DNA from: Bifidobacterium goeldii
GTDB lineage: Bacteria; Actinomycetota; Actinomycetes; Actinomycetales; Bifidobacteriaceae
Direction: 5' to 3'
Length of the DNA: 64,000 bases
NCBI RefSeq assembly: GCF_003951095.1
Contig: NZ_QXGL01000001.1
Span: 806,001-870,000 of the forward strand
Part shown: positions 24,629 through 33,721 of the stretch, in pieces
Position numbering within the stretch: position 1 is the first letter of the stretch
Layout: every line of letters starts with the position of its first letter
Program-made: the position numbers and the translations under genes
Notes under the pieces: generated by a model
Database searches by the model: none
What the model saw: only the letters and a program-made list of their open reading frames with translations
What the model was told of the DNA's origin: nothing

Positions 24629-25567
24629 CTACTTTTGCAACGTGTAGGTCATGACACCAGATCCATACTGCCCGTTGATGTAAGTCTTATTCTGCGTGTT
24701 CGACGCCGACCACTGTGTCGGTACCGCCGTCAGTCCCGCAGGAACGTCGGAGACATACATCTCGTAAGTGTCCATTGTGCCACCTGGAGCAAGTATGCCC
24801 GTCTCCACCGAATAATGATTACCGCCCACCTGATTACCCGAAGCGTCGCGAAGCACATAAGTGACTGACGCCTGATCGAACGTGACCTGCGTATTGTTAC
24901 GCACAGTGATATGCAACTCGTGCGAATCTGCGCTCTGACGCTGCTCTGAGAACGAGACGATCTGGATCATGTCCGATGACTGCCCAGACGCAGACGCCGC
25001 CGAGCTAGCAGACTTCAACTGCTCGTTCTCCTTGGTAAGTTCATCGTTCTTGGCCGAAAGATCCTTGTTTGCCTTCGTGAGCTTGTCGTTTTGAGAGGCG
25101 AGAGAACCGGTTTTATCGCCAGCCTTCTCGTTTTCCTGTTTGGCTGCGGCAAGCTGCGATTTCGTGTCCTGCAATTGGCGGGACAGTGTATCAGCCCTAC
25201 CGCCAAACCACGAATAGCTGATAGATCCGACACCTACACACAATATAAGCGCGACCGCTATGGTGATGATCAGCGCAACGACGGGGACGCGCATAGCGAA
25301 GAACCGCGTGACCACGGATACTTCCTGCCCTCCGCCCGCGGAAGGCGCAGAAACGTTTGGGCTGGAGCCTGGCTCCCATGATTGCTCGACACTGTCCGTC
25401 GAACGGTGCAACCAATCCTCGCTGCGCGTAGGGGAAGCAACAGGAACCTGTGGTCTATCAGACGGCATCGGCTCGGCAGGTACTCCTGTAGCCGGTTCAG
25501 TAGACGAAGTACCCGAATCGTCCCCGTTATTCATGCTCGACTTTTGCTGCGCTGCACCGTCGTCCAT
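24629..25567 (-). CDS. Membrane-anchored coiled-coil protein of unknown function
   Basis: The 312-residue protein has a Pro/Ser-rich cytoplasmic N-terminus of about 90 residues, one membrane helix (VVALIITIAVALILCVGVGSI, near residues 95-115), a coiled coil rich in Lys, Asn, Glu (about 125-190, with the repeated pattern DKLTKANKDLSAKNDELTKEN split over heptads) and a C-terminal beta-rich domain near 200-312 resembling FxLYD/Ig-like extracellular domains. GGGGGAGGG precedes the ATG. It stands alone. A cell-envelope role is likely, but no specific function can be stated. Confidence 0.75.
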   Translation of the reverse strand: MDDGAAQQKSSMNNGDDSGTSSTEPATGVPAEPMPSDRPQVPVASPTRSEDWLHRSTDSVEQSWEPGSSPNVSAPSAGGGQEVSVVTRFFAMRVPVVALIITIAVALILCVGVGSISYSWFGGRADTLSRQLQDTKSQLAAAKQENEKAGDKTGSLASQNDKLTKANKDLSAKNDELTKENEQLKSASSAASASGQSSDMIQIVSFSEQRQSADSHELHITVRNNTQVTFDQASVTYVLRDASGNQVGGNHYSVETGILAPGGTMDTYEMYVSDVPAGLTAVPTQWSASNTQNKTYINGQYGSGVMTYTLQK

Positions 25568-25651
25568 AGAGCCCTCCCCCAGTATCTACTTTCAGTCTAA
25601 TTGCGCGGCCCAGCATCGCCGGCAGTCTTCAGTGAACTTCATATGAACGCG

Positions 25652-25684
25652 AAAAAGGGCGCTCCGCATGAAGCGAAGCGCCCT
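25652..25684 (-). terminator. Terminator of the sugar ABC operon
   Basis: On the minus strand AGGGCGCT pairs with AGCGCCCT around a 13-base loop and runs into TTTTT. It lies 45 bases after the second permease stop. Confidence 0.85.
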
Positions 25685-25728
25685 GCGGCCGTCACAGGCC
25701 TGATCGGAAAGAAGGAGAGGAAAACCGA

Positions 25729-26676
25729 TCAGCCCTTGACGGCGCCGGCCATAATGCCGGAGACCAGCTGCCTGCCTGCAACAAAGAAGAGCAGCAGCAG
25801 CGGGAAGGTGGTGAGCACAACACCAGCCATCACCATCGTGTAATCAGTGAAGTACGCGCCCTTCAACGTAGCGGCAGCAACGGTGAGGAGGCTGTTCTTG
25901 TTCGGGCCGAGGATCAGCATAGGCCAGAAGTAGTTGGTCCACTGCGCAATGAACGTGAACAGGAACAGCATCGCAGCTGCCGGGCGAGCTGCAGGAACAG
26001 CCACTGACAGGAAGGTGCGGAACATCGAGCAACCATCCACGCGCGCCGCTTCAATCAGCTCGTAAGGCAACGCATCCTGCAAGTATTGCGTCATCCAGAA
26101 CACGCCGAATGCGCTCACCAAGCTCGGAATGATCACAGCCCACAGGGAACCAAACAGGCCAGCCTTGTTCGCCATAATGTACAGCGGGACAACGCTCAGC
26201 TGCTGCGGAATGGTCATCGTACCGATAACGATGGTGAACAGGATGCCACGCCCGCGGAAGCGCAGCTTAGCAAATGAGTAGCCGGCCAGCGTGCTGAAGA
26301 ACACGGTGGAGACGGATACGATCGTTGCCACAAACAACGTGCCACCAAGTGCCTGCCAGAACTTGATCGCGTTGAACGCGCGAGCAATGTTCTTAAACAA
26401 ACCAGGGCCAAGAATCATTGCCTGCACGCCATACTGCGTGCTGGAACTGGCTTGCGAAGCAATAGAAACGGCTACATACAGCGGGATGAGGAAGATGAGG
26501 ATGGTGACCGTGAGGATCAGGTACGTGCCCCATCCGGCGCGGCGGCCCTCACTGGTCATGCCCAGCTTCTTGCGGCGCTGCTTGGCAGCGGCATTGGCCA
26601 CACCCTTGCCGTACATTTGCTCGAGGGCGGGGGTGCCCAGATCGGTCTTGTTGCTTTCGTTGGTGATGTCAACCAT
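25729..26676 (-). CDS. Sugar ABC transporter permease, MalG type
   Basis: A 315-residue permease with six membrane helices and the ATPase-coupling EAA loop EAARVDGCSMFRTFLSVAVPAARPA near residues 210-235. The C-terminal end SGIMAGAVKG is typical of CUT1 family MalG-like subunits. It follows the MalF-like gene by 5 bases and belongs to the operon with the binding protein. No ATPase gene is present; bifidobacterial CUT1 systems usually share an MsiK-like ATPase encoded elsewhere. Cellobiose or a cello-oligosaccharide is the likely substrate from the divergent GH94 gene. Confidence 0.93.
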   Translation of the reverse strand: MVDITNESNKTDLGTPALEQMYGKGVANAAAKQRRKKLGMTSEGRRAGWGTYLILTVTILIFLIPLYVAVSIASQASSSTQYGVQAMILGPGLFKNIARAFNAIKFWQALGGTLFVATIVSVSTVFFSTLAGYSFAKLRFRGRGILFTIVIGTMTIPQQLSVVPLYIMANKAGLFGSLWAVIIPSLVSAFGVFWMTQYLQDALPYELIEAARVDGCSMFRTFLSVAVPAARPAAAMLFLFTFIAQWTNYFWPMLILGPNKNSLLTVAAATLKGAYFTDYTMVMAGVVLTTFPLLLLFFVAGRQLVSGIMAGAVKG

Positions 26677-26681
26677 GATGA

Positions 26682-27812
26682 TCAGTTCTCCTTTCCGTCC
26701 ACGATGCCGGCAGCGCGGCGAGCTTCAACGCCAGAGCGGCGAGCAATCTCATATTCAGCTTCCTGCTGAGCCTTAATACCAGCCAGCTGCTCCTTGCTTG
26801 CCTTTGGAGCACCACCGGAAGCCAGTCGCTGAGTGATCAGGAAGTTCAGCACGGCGAGGAACACGATGATAAGGAACAGCAGCCAAGCCACTGCAGCTGC
26901 ACGGCCGAGGTTCGGCTGGCCAATAGTCACCTTGTTGAAGCCCATATCCCACAGGTACAGCGACAAGGTCAGGTACTGGCGGTTCGGGCCACCATAGCCG
27001 GAAGTACCGTTGTGGAACATCTGCGGCTCATCGAAGATCTGCAGACCACCAATGGTGGAGGTGATAATCACGAAGATCAACGTCGGGCGCAGCATCGGCA
27101 GTACAACCGAGCGGAACGTGCGCCATGCGCCAGCGCCGTCAACAACCGCAGCTTCGAGCACATCGTTCGGAATTGCTTGCAGCGCGGCGAGGAAGATCAG
27201 CGTGTTGTAACCAGTCCAACGGAAGTTGACGATCGTAGCGATGGCCACATGCGACCAGAACGTATTCGCGTGCCACAGGATCGGGCTCATACCCAGGTTG
27301 GTGAGCACTACGTTGATCACGCCCATCTTGTCGGAGAAGATCTGGGAGAAGATGATACCTGCTGCCGAAGGAGCCACAATGTACGGCAGCAGCACGCCCA
27401 TGCGCCAGAAGGTCTTGGCCTTGAGGTTTGCGTTGAGGATCCATGCGAGGAACAGTGCGATGATGATCTGCGGCACCGAGCTCAGCAGGAAGATCGAGAA
27501 CGAGTTACGCAGAGCATCCCAGAACGATTCCTGGTGGATAACCCAGGCGAAATTGGCCCAGATGCTTGGTGTATCGCTACCGCAGGTTGCGCCACACACT
27601 GCGACACCACCGTCGCCAGTCAACGTGTTGTATTGCCTGGTAGCAATGTACGCGGTGTAGAACAGCGGGAACAGGCCTACGATCGCGAAAAGAATAAAGA
27701 ATGGTGCCACGTAGAGATACGGGGATGCTTTCCATTCGAAAATGCCCAGACGGGCTTTAAATGACGGGGACGCGCCAGCTTCGTTGCCGGCCTTGCGCTT
27801 TGCCGTTGACAT
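26682..27812 (-). CDS. Sugar ABC transporter permease, MalF type
   Basis: The 376-residue subunit has an N-terminal cytoplasmic segment, six membrane helices and the EAA loop EAAVVDGAGAWRTFRSVVLPMLRP. The external loop with paired cysteines (VAVCGATCGSDTPS, around residue 80) is typical of actinobacterial cellobiose/oligosaccharide permeases. It comes second in the operon, 155 bases after the binding-protein gene with an attenuating hairpin between. Together with the MalG subunit it forms the membrane channel. Confidence 0.93.
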   Translation of the reverse strand: MSTAKRKAGNEAGASPSFKARLGIFEWKASPYLYVAPFFILFAIVGLFPLFYTAYIATRQYNTLTGDGGVAVCGATCGSDTPSIWANFAWVIHQESFWDALRNSFSIFLLSSVPQIIIALFLAWILNANLKAKTFWRMGVLLPYIVAPSAAGIIFSQIFSDKMGVINVVLTNLGMSPILWHANTFWSHVAIATIVNFRWTGYNTLIFLAALQAIPNDVLEAAVVDGAGAWRTFRSVVLPMLRPTLIFVIITSTIGGLQIFDEPQMFHNGTSGYGGPNRQYLTLSLYLWDMGFNKVTIGQPNLGRAAAVAWLLFLIIVFLAVLNFLITQRLASGGAPKASKEQLAGIKAQQEAEYEIARRSGVEARRAAGIVDGKEN

Positions 27813-27891
27813 AACCTCTCACTCCTTTTTTCTTCGCTAGCGATGAGATCTGCCGCGCTTCAGCGCGCAGCAATGATCATTACTCCCTAGC

Positions 27892-27931
27892 AAAAGGCTC
27901 CGTCGCCGCCGAATATGGTGGCGACGGAGCC
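27892..27931 (-). terminator. Attenuator hairpin after the solute-binding protein gene
   Basis: A perfect 12-bp stem, GGCTCCGTCGCC (27896-27907) with GGCGACGGAGCC (27920-27931), ends on the minus strand in TTTT. It lies between the binding-protein and permease genes, where partial termination or message protection usually gives excess binding protein. Confidence 0.8.
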
Positions 27932-27967
27932 GCATGATTATGGATGGATAACCACCGATGTAGTCGG

Positions 27968-29275
27968 TTAGCTCAGAGCCTTGACGTCGTTAACCCACTG
28001 CTTGTAGGAAGCATCCGGAGTCTGCTCCTGCGTAGCATCAACTCGGTTGAGGGCGTCGACCATCTTGGTCTGGATGTCGAAGTACTGGCTGCCCTTGTAC
28101 GGAACGATGTCGTAAGCCTTGGCGCGGTTGGCGAAGATCTGGCCGACCGGAGCGTCGTTGAGGTAAGGATCAGTCTTGCTGGATACATCGGAGCTTTCCT
28201 GAGCGGAAACAGAGCTCGGGTAGTTGTTAGCGCTGGTGAACAGAGCGACCTGCTGATCCTTGGCAGTCAGCCAAGCGACGAGCTTAGCAGCTTCATCCTT
28301 GACCGGAGAGGACTCAGGGACGACCAGGTAGGAGCCACCCCAGTTGCCGCCACCGCCAGGGAAGACGTCGGCGATATCCCAGCCCTTGAAGTCTTCGCCA
28401 GTGTTGCCCTTAATGTTGGTGAGCAGCCAGGTCGGGCACTGGATGGTAGCGAAGCCATCATCAGCCTTGAATGCTGCGTTCCAGTCGTCGCTCCACTGGG
28501 TGAGGTGAGCAGACAGATCCTTGGTGGAAGTCAGCTCGTCGTACATTTCCTTGATCTTGTCATTGGAGGTGGCGATGATCTTGCCATCCTTAGTGACGTA
28601 GGATTCTTCAACCTGGTTGATCATCGACTGCCAGTTGCTGGCCATCGAGTCGTACCACGGCAGACCGGTCTTTTCGGTGTATTCCTTGCCTGCTGCGAAG
28701 TAGGAGTCCCAGGTGGCGTTCTCGCCGCCGAGCCACTTGGCTACAGATTCACGATCGGAGGGGAAGCCCGCCTTCTCGAGCAGGTCTGCACGGTAGCAGA
28801 TTGCCTCAGGGCCGATATCGGTGCCAGCACCGATCAGCTTGCCGTTAACAGTGGCGCTTTCCTTCTTCCAATCAACCCAATCGTTGTCCTTGGTGTAGGA
28901 GGAGAGGTCAACGAACTGGTCCGGCATTGCCATCAAGGACGGCATCCAGTCAACTTCAGCGAGGTAAACGTCATAAGCATTGGAACCGGTGGAAATAGCG
29001 GTGTTGAAGGCGGCACGAGCATCATCAGAGGAAGCAGCAACAGTCTCTTCAATCTTAACGTTCGGGTGCTCCTTCATGTACTTGTTCCACAGATCAGCAC
29101 CAGCACGCTCGGCAGTAGGCTTGCCAAAACCAGGGTTGTTGAAGGTCTGGACCTTGATGGTGATCTTTCCATCAGCGCTGGAGGAGCCACCAGAATTGGA
29201 TTCGCCACACGCACCGAGGCTGGCAATCATCGCCAATACGGCAACGGAAGCCAATGCCGGCTTGAACTTGTTCAT
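27968..29275 (-). CDS. Sugar-binding lipoprotein, cellobiose/cellodextrin type
   Basis: The 435-residue protein has a lipoprotein signal: basic start, hydrophobic core and lipobox LGAC near residue 23, followed by a Ser/Gly linker. The rest fits CUT1 extracellular solute-binding proteins (family 1), with WxN and YxxxW patterns in the sugar cleft. It is first in the operon, directly after a promoter whose start region carries an 18-bp LacI operator. The same operator precedes the divergent cellobiose phosphorylase gene, which makes cellobiose or short cellodextrins the best guess for ligand. Confidence 0.92.
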   Translation of the reverse strand: MNKFKPALASVAVLAMIASLGACGESNSGGSSSADGKITIKVQTFNNPGFGKPTAERAGADLWNKYMKEHPNVKIEETVAASSDDARAAFNTAISTGSNAYDVYLAEVDWMPSLMAMPDQFVDLSSYTKDNDWVDWKKESATVNGKLIGAGTDIGPEAICYRADLLEKAGFPSDRESVAKWLGGENATWDSYFAAGKEYTEKTGLPWYDSMASNWQSMINQVEESYVTKDGKIIATSNDKIKEMYDELTSTKDLSAHLTQWSDDWNAAFKADDGFATIQCPTWLLTNIKGNTGEDFKGWDIADVFPGGGGNWGGSYLVVPESSPVKDEAAKLVAWLTAKDQQVALFTSANNYPSSVSAQESSDVSSKTDPYLNDAPVGQIFANRAKAYDIVPYKGSQYFDIQTKMVDALNRVDATQEQTPDASYKQWVNDVKALS

Positions 29276-29372
29276 CTCATCCTCATTTCCTTCATCGCAC
29301 TACTGTGTGCGATTTATCCTTCCCCACACATCACTGTGTAGGCCCTTTTCGAACCGGGGAATCACCCCGCGC

Positions 29373-29427
29373 TTTGGAACCGTTTCCATTGCGTATTCAT
29401 AAGATACACCATTTGAGGCGAATGCAA
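29373..29427 (-). promoter_or_regulatory. Promoter and LacI operator of the ABC operon
   Basis: On the minus strand TTGCAT (29427-29422) and TCTTAT (29404-29399) are 17 bases apart. Immediately downstream lies TTTGGAACCGTTTCCATT (29373-29390 on the plus strand), an 18-bp LacI-type operator placed over the expected first transcribed bases. The rest of the 464-base gap between the two genes shows only a weak hairpin near 29595-29612. Confidence 0.75.
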
Positions 29428-29739
29428 CACCCACGGCGTGTTGCAAAGCAGCACAACAAAATACCTGAAAAGCATTGCAAAACATGGCAAATAGACATGT
29501 TAACGCTCCCATGCCAAATAGAAAGCGTCATTGTCAATTTCAACCGATTCAAGGGAAGCGATTCCACATTATCGGACATTTCTCAGCTTTTCAGCTGTAT
29601 TTATCGATACAGTGCCCTGCATTACATGCGAATTGGCACGCTCAGTACTCTTAAGTGCACGCGATATACCCAGCGATACACCCCGTGCGCTCGGCTTATT
29701 CCATCCAACGCACGCAAATACACCCACAAAACCGCATTA

Positions 29740-30768
29740 TCATGCGGATTCGCGCACAATCAAACGCACCGGGAACCGCTGCGACGAGACTTTCCACGAG
29801 CCATGCTCAAGTCGATACACCAGCATGTCAGTGGCAGCTTCAGCCACAACATTCAAGGGTTGCGCAACTGTAGTTAACGGCGGGTTCAATAAACGCGCCG
29901 CTTGCAAGTCATCAAAACCAATAACCGCTACATCATTAGGAATGTGTTTGCCTGCTTTATCCAACACTTGCAGCACGCCGGCCGCAATTTTGTCGGAATG
30001 CGCAAAAACGCCGTCGACTTGTGGGCAAGCGCTCAGAATGCGTTCCATCGACCGCTGCCCATTTTCAATCTCATAACTGCCAGAGCACACCATTACCGGC
30101 TCGAGATTATTCTCTTTCAGTGCAGCCAAAAATCCGCCCGTACGCTCGCGCGGAGTAGGCATATCTTTAGGCCCCTCAATCAGTGCAATATTGCGGCATC
30201 CGCGTTCAACCAAATGCCGCCCAGCCTGATAGCCGCCGTCATAATTATCAACATCCACAAAAGGCGCTTTATAGCCTTTCGGCGGCGCTCCAATAAACAC
30301 AATCGGCTTATCCATTGCTCGCAAAGATCCGGCAAACTGTTCGCCCTCGTGGAAGCTCACTGCCACCACGCCTTCAGCGCCGGATTTGCCCATGAGCTCC
30401 TCAAATCCAGCCACATCACCAGGCGCCACCAGCGACAAGAATGGCAGCAAATTCCTGCGCGTCAACGAGGCACTTAACTGGCCGAGAATGCCAACAATAA
30501 AATCGTCGCGAAACAGGAAATCCGTAGGCTCCTCGGCGACTAATGCCACTACATTGCTGCGGCCACCGGTAAGCCTGCGCGCAGAAAGATTAGGCACAAA
30601 TTGCAATTCTTCAGCGGCTCGGCGCACTTTTTCGCGCGTTGCCTCGGAAGCAGACCCCCCACCCAGTGCGCGTGACGCAGTGGATACCGCAACTCCAGCA
30701 CGTTTGGCTACATCGCGGATCGTGATCGTTTTCTCATCTTTTCCGCTTTTATCGCCCCGCAGCACCAT
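29740..30768 (-). CDS. LacI-family repressor of the cellobiose locus
   Basis: The 342-residue protein carries the helix-turn-helix ITIRDVAKRAGVAVSTASRALGGG, hinge SARRLTGGRSNVVALVAEE and an effector domain ending FPVRLIVRESA. The start at 30768 has AGGTGG 5 bases upstream; a GTG three codons earlier is possible. It lies between two identical operators, one before the binding-protein gene and one before the cellobiose phosphorylase gene, so control of both is strongly suggested. The effector is probably cellobiose or a related sugar. Confidence 0.93.
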   Translation of the reverse strand: MVLRGDKSGKDEKTITIRDVAKRAGVAVSTASRALGGGSASEATREKVRRAAEELQFVPNLSARRLTGGRSNVVALVAEEPTDFLFRDDFIVGILGQLSASLTRRNLLPFLSLVAPGDVAGFEELMGKSGAEGVVAVSFHEGEQFAGSLRAMDKPIVFIGAPPKGYKAPFVDVDNYDGGYQAGRHLVERGCRNIALIEGPKDMPTPRERTGGFLAALKENNLEPVMVCSGSYEIENGQRSMERILSACPQVDGVFAHSDKIAAGVLQVLDKAGKHIPNDVAVIGFDDLQAARLLNPPLTTVAQPLNVVAEAATDMLVYRLEHGSWKVSSQRFPVRLIVRESA

Positions 30769-30890
30769 TGTCACCACCTACTTCCACTCGCCGAAGGTAT
30801 CTATCGCACTGCTTCATCGTAGTGCGTGAGCCTCGGGAACTACACATTATGGTATGTGCGTTCCACCCATTCTACATGACGAAACGCGCA

Positions 30891-30919
30891 AATGGAAACG
30901 GTTCCAAAAATGGTATATG
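30891..30919 (+). promoter_or_regulatory. Operator and extended -10 of the cellobiose phosphorylase gene
   Basis: AATGGAAACGGTTCCAAA (30891-30908) is the exact reverse complement of the operator at 29373-29390. It is followed by TGGTATATG (30911-30919), an extended -10, so the repressor would sit in the -35/spacer region. The start codon lies about 100 bases on. Confidence 0.7.
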
Positions 30920-31022
30920 CTGTTCCCATCAGCACGAGCCGCTGTGACATCACACAACGCAGTTCAAGATCACCAGCTCCGTGCGGACACCCAGCCCAAG
31001 GAAGAGCAAGGAAGGAACTACC

Positions 31023-33533
31023 ATGCGATACGGCCATTTCGACGATGAGGCCCGCGAATACGTAATCGAAACGCCTGCAACCCCACTACCGTGGATCAAC
31101 TATCTTGGCAACGAGGATTTCTTCTCCCTCATCTCCAACACTGGCGGCGGCTACTCCTTCTATAAGGATGCCAAACTGCGCCGCATCACCCGCTACCGCT
31201 ACAACGGCGTCCCCACCGACAACGGCGCACGCAACTACTATGTGAGCATCATGAGCGGCAATAGCGAAGACGCCAAACCAGTCGAAACCTTCTCCCCCAC
31301 GTTCCTGCCTACAAAAACACCCCTCGATGAGTATCGCTGCCGTCACGGCATCGGCTACAGCGTATTTGAAGCCGCCAAATCCGGCGTCCGCACCGCGCTC
31401 ACCGCGTTCGTGCCGCTGCACACCGCCGCAGAAATCAACCGTCTTGACGTAACCAATACGAACGACCACCCCGTCACCGTAGACGTAACCGGCTGTGTGG
31501 AATGGTGCTTGTGGAACGCAGTCGACGATTCTACGAACTTCCAGCGCAACCTCTCCACCGGCGAAGTCGAAATCGAACGTCTCGAAGACGCTACGATCGT
31601 CTACCACAAAACCGAATTCAAAGAACGCCGTAACCATTACGCGTTCTGGGCTGTCAACACGCCCGCCATTGGCTTCGACACTAGCCGCGACGAATTCTTG
31701 GGCCAGTTCAACGGTTGGGATACGCCGCAGGTCATCGCCGAAGGGCGCGCCCACGATTCCGTGGCCCACGGCTGGTACCCGATCGCCGCAAACCGTGTAC
31801 GCATGACGCTTCAGCCGGGCGAGACGCGCACGGCGATCTTCATGCTCGGCTACATCGAAGTGCCGAACGACCAGAAATGGGAGGATCCGAACAATCCTGC
31901 GAAGGTCGGCATTATTAACAAGAAACCAGCGCACCAGCTGTTCTCGCGTTTCAACTCTGTAGCTGAAGTTGACGCAGCACTCACAGCGCTGAAGGCATAC
32001 TGGAACGGCCTGCTGAGCACGTACAGCGTCGAATCAGGCGACGAGCGCCTCGACCGCATGGTCAATATTTGGCATCAGTACCAGTGCATGGTCACGTTTA
32101 ACATGTCGCGTTCTGCGTCCTATTACGAGTCCGGAACCGGCCGCGGCATGGGCTTCCGCGATTCGAACCAGGATCTGCTGGGCTTCGTGCACTTGGTGCC
32201 CGAGCGCGCCCGCGAGCGCATTATCGACATTGCTTCCACGCAGATGGAAGATGGTTCCGCATGGCACCAGTATCAGCCGCTCACCAAGAAGGGTAACGCG
32301 GATATTGGCGGTGGATTCAATGATGATCCGCTGTGGTTGATCGCCGGCGTGTACGCGTATTTGGCCGAGACTGGCGATGTGAGCATTTTGAACGAGCCAG
32401 TGCCGTTCAACAATGTTGAAGGCTCTGAGGTTCCGCTGCTTGAGCATTTGCGCCGCTCTGCGCACTTTACGATGACGCATTTGGGCCCGCATAAGCTGCC
32501 GCTGATTGGCCGCGCCGATTGGAATGACTGCTTGAACCTCAACTGCTTCTCCTCCACTCCGGGCGAGAGCTTCCAAACGGTGGAAAATAATGACACCGGT
32601 GTGGCAGAGTCCGTGTTTATTGGCGGCATGTTCGTGCTCTATGGCGGCCAGTATGCGGATATTCTCGAGCATTATGGGGCTGAGTGCAATGTGAGCGCTG
32701 ATGCGCTGGCGGCTGAAATTGCTGATGTTCGCGCAGCAATCGGCGCCATGAACGAGGCGGTGAAGACTGCCGGCTGGGATGGCGAATGGTTTGTGCGCGC
32801 GTATGACGCGTATTCGCGCCCGGTTGGCTCGCATACGGATACTGAGGGGCAGATTTATATTGAACCGCAGGGCATGTGCGTGATGGCTGGCATTGGTCTT
32901 GACGACGGCAAGGCGCAGGCTGCGCTCAAGTCTGTGCATGATCGTCTCACCTGCGAGTGGGGTACGGCGATTCTCGCACCCGCGTATTCGACGTATCGCA
33001 TCGAGTTGGGTGAGATCAGCTCGTATCCGCGCGGATATAAGGAAAATGGCGGTATTTTCTGCCATAACAATCCGTGGATTTCGATTGCGAACGCGGTGGC
33101 TGGCAATGATGATGAGGCGTTCGCGGTCTACCGCCGTAACTGCCCCGCATGGTTGGAAGATAAGTCGGAGATTCGCAAGGTAGAGCCGTATGTTTACTGC
33201 CAGATGGTGGCCGGCCCAGAGGCGCCAACGCCTGGCGAAGGCAAGAACTCTTGGCTGACTGGTACTGCCGCGTGGACGTTCGTGGACGTCTCGCAGTATC
33301 TGCTCGGCGTGCGCCCAACGTTGGATGGTCTGGTTATCGAACCGCATCTGCCGGCTGAATACACTGACCTGACGGTAACGCGCGTCTACCGTGGCGTGAC
33401 TTACACGATCAAGCTGCAGCGCACGGGCTCGCGTTCACTGGTTGTGGATGGCAAGGCGATCGATGGCTCCGTGGTGCCGGCGCCGGCTGCGGATAGCGGC
33501 GTGACCGCGGTGGATGTTGAGGTCACGTTCTGA
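31023..33533 (+). CDS. Cellobiose phosphorylase (GH94)
   Basis: The 836-residue enzyme splits cellobiose with phosphate into glucose-1-phosphate and glucose in the cytoplasm. GH94 features include the N-terminal FDDEAREYVIETPATPLPWINYLGN, the aromatic-rich beta-sandwich, and the (alpha/alpha)6 barrel with the general acid Asp in RADWNDCLNL, plus GSHTDTEGQIYIEPQ and FCHNNPW near the phosphate site. AAGGAAGGA precedes the ATG at 31023; the longer frame starting at 30981 has no ribosome site. No signal peptide is seen. It would act on sugar brought in by the divergent importer, saving one ATP per cellobiose. Confidence 0.95.
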   Translation: MRYGHFDDEAREYVIETPATPLPWINYLGNEDFFSLISNTGGGYSFYKDAKLRRITRYRYNGVPTDNGARNYYVSIMSGNSEDAKPVETFSPTFLPTKTPLDEYRCRHGIGYSVFEAAKSGVRTALTAFVPLHTAAEINRLDVTNTNDHPVTVDVTGCVEWCLWNAVDDSTNFQRNLSTGEVEIERLEDATIVYHKTEFKERRNHYAFWAVNTPAIGFDTSRDEFLGQFNGWDTPQVIAEGRAHDSVAHGWYPIAANRVRMTLQPGETRTAIFMLGYIEVPNDQKWEDPNNPAKVGIINKKPAHQLFSRFNSVAEVDAALTALKAYWNGLLSTYSVESGDERLDRMVNIWHQYQCMVTFNMSRSASYYESGTGRGMGFRDSNQDLLGFVHLVPERARERIIDIASTQMEDGSAWHQYQPLTKKGNADIGGGFNDDPLWLIAGVYAYLAETGDVSILNEPVPFNNVEGSEVPLLEHLRRSAHFTMTHLGPHKLPLIGRADWNDCLNLNCFSSTPGESFQTVENNDTGVAESVFIGGMFVLYGGQYADILEHYGAECNVSADALAAEIADVRAAIGAMNEAVKTAGWDGEWFVRAYDAYSRPVGSHTDTEGQIYIEPQGMCVMAGIGLDDGKAQAALKSVHDRLTCEWGTAILAPAYSTYRIELGEISSYPRGYKENGGIFCHNNPWISIANAVAGNDDEAFAVYRRNCPAWLEDKSEIRKVEPYVYCQMVAGPEAPTPGEGKNSWLTGTAAWTFVDVSQYLLGVRPTLDGLVIEPHLPAEYTDLTVTRVYRGVTYTIKLQRTGSRSLVVDGKAIDGSVVPAPAADSGVTAVDVEVTF

Positions 33534-33560
33534 CACACGGCGGCTAGGTTATCAACTGAA

Positions 33561-33596
33561 CCATTACTGAAATTACTGAAGATTACTGAAACTACT
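33561..33596. repeat. Short ATTACTGAA direct repeats
   Basis: ATTACTGAA occurs three times in 36 bases with a fourth degenerate copy (ACTACTG), period 10 to 12 bases, just downstream of the phosphorylase stop. It may be a slippage product or a protein array site; nothing else is seen in this gap. Confidence 0.6.
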
Positions 33597-33721
33597 GTGC
33601 GCTCTCGCAGCGCGCAGTAGGCTAGTTGAGGGGCGTTACACGATCGGCGTGAATATGCACATTGCGATCGCAGCCGCCCCTCAGTCATGTTGGCATGACG
33701 GCCACATCACAGGAGGATTTC

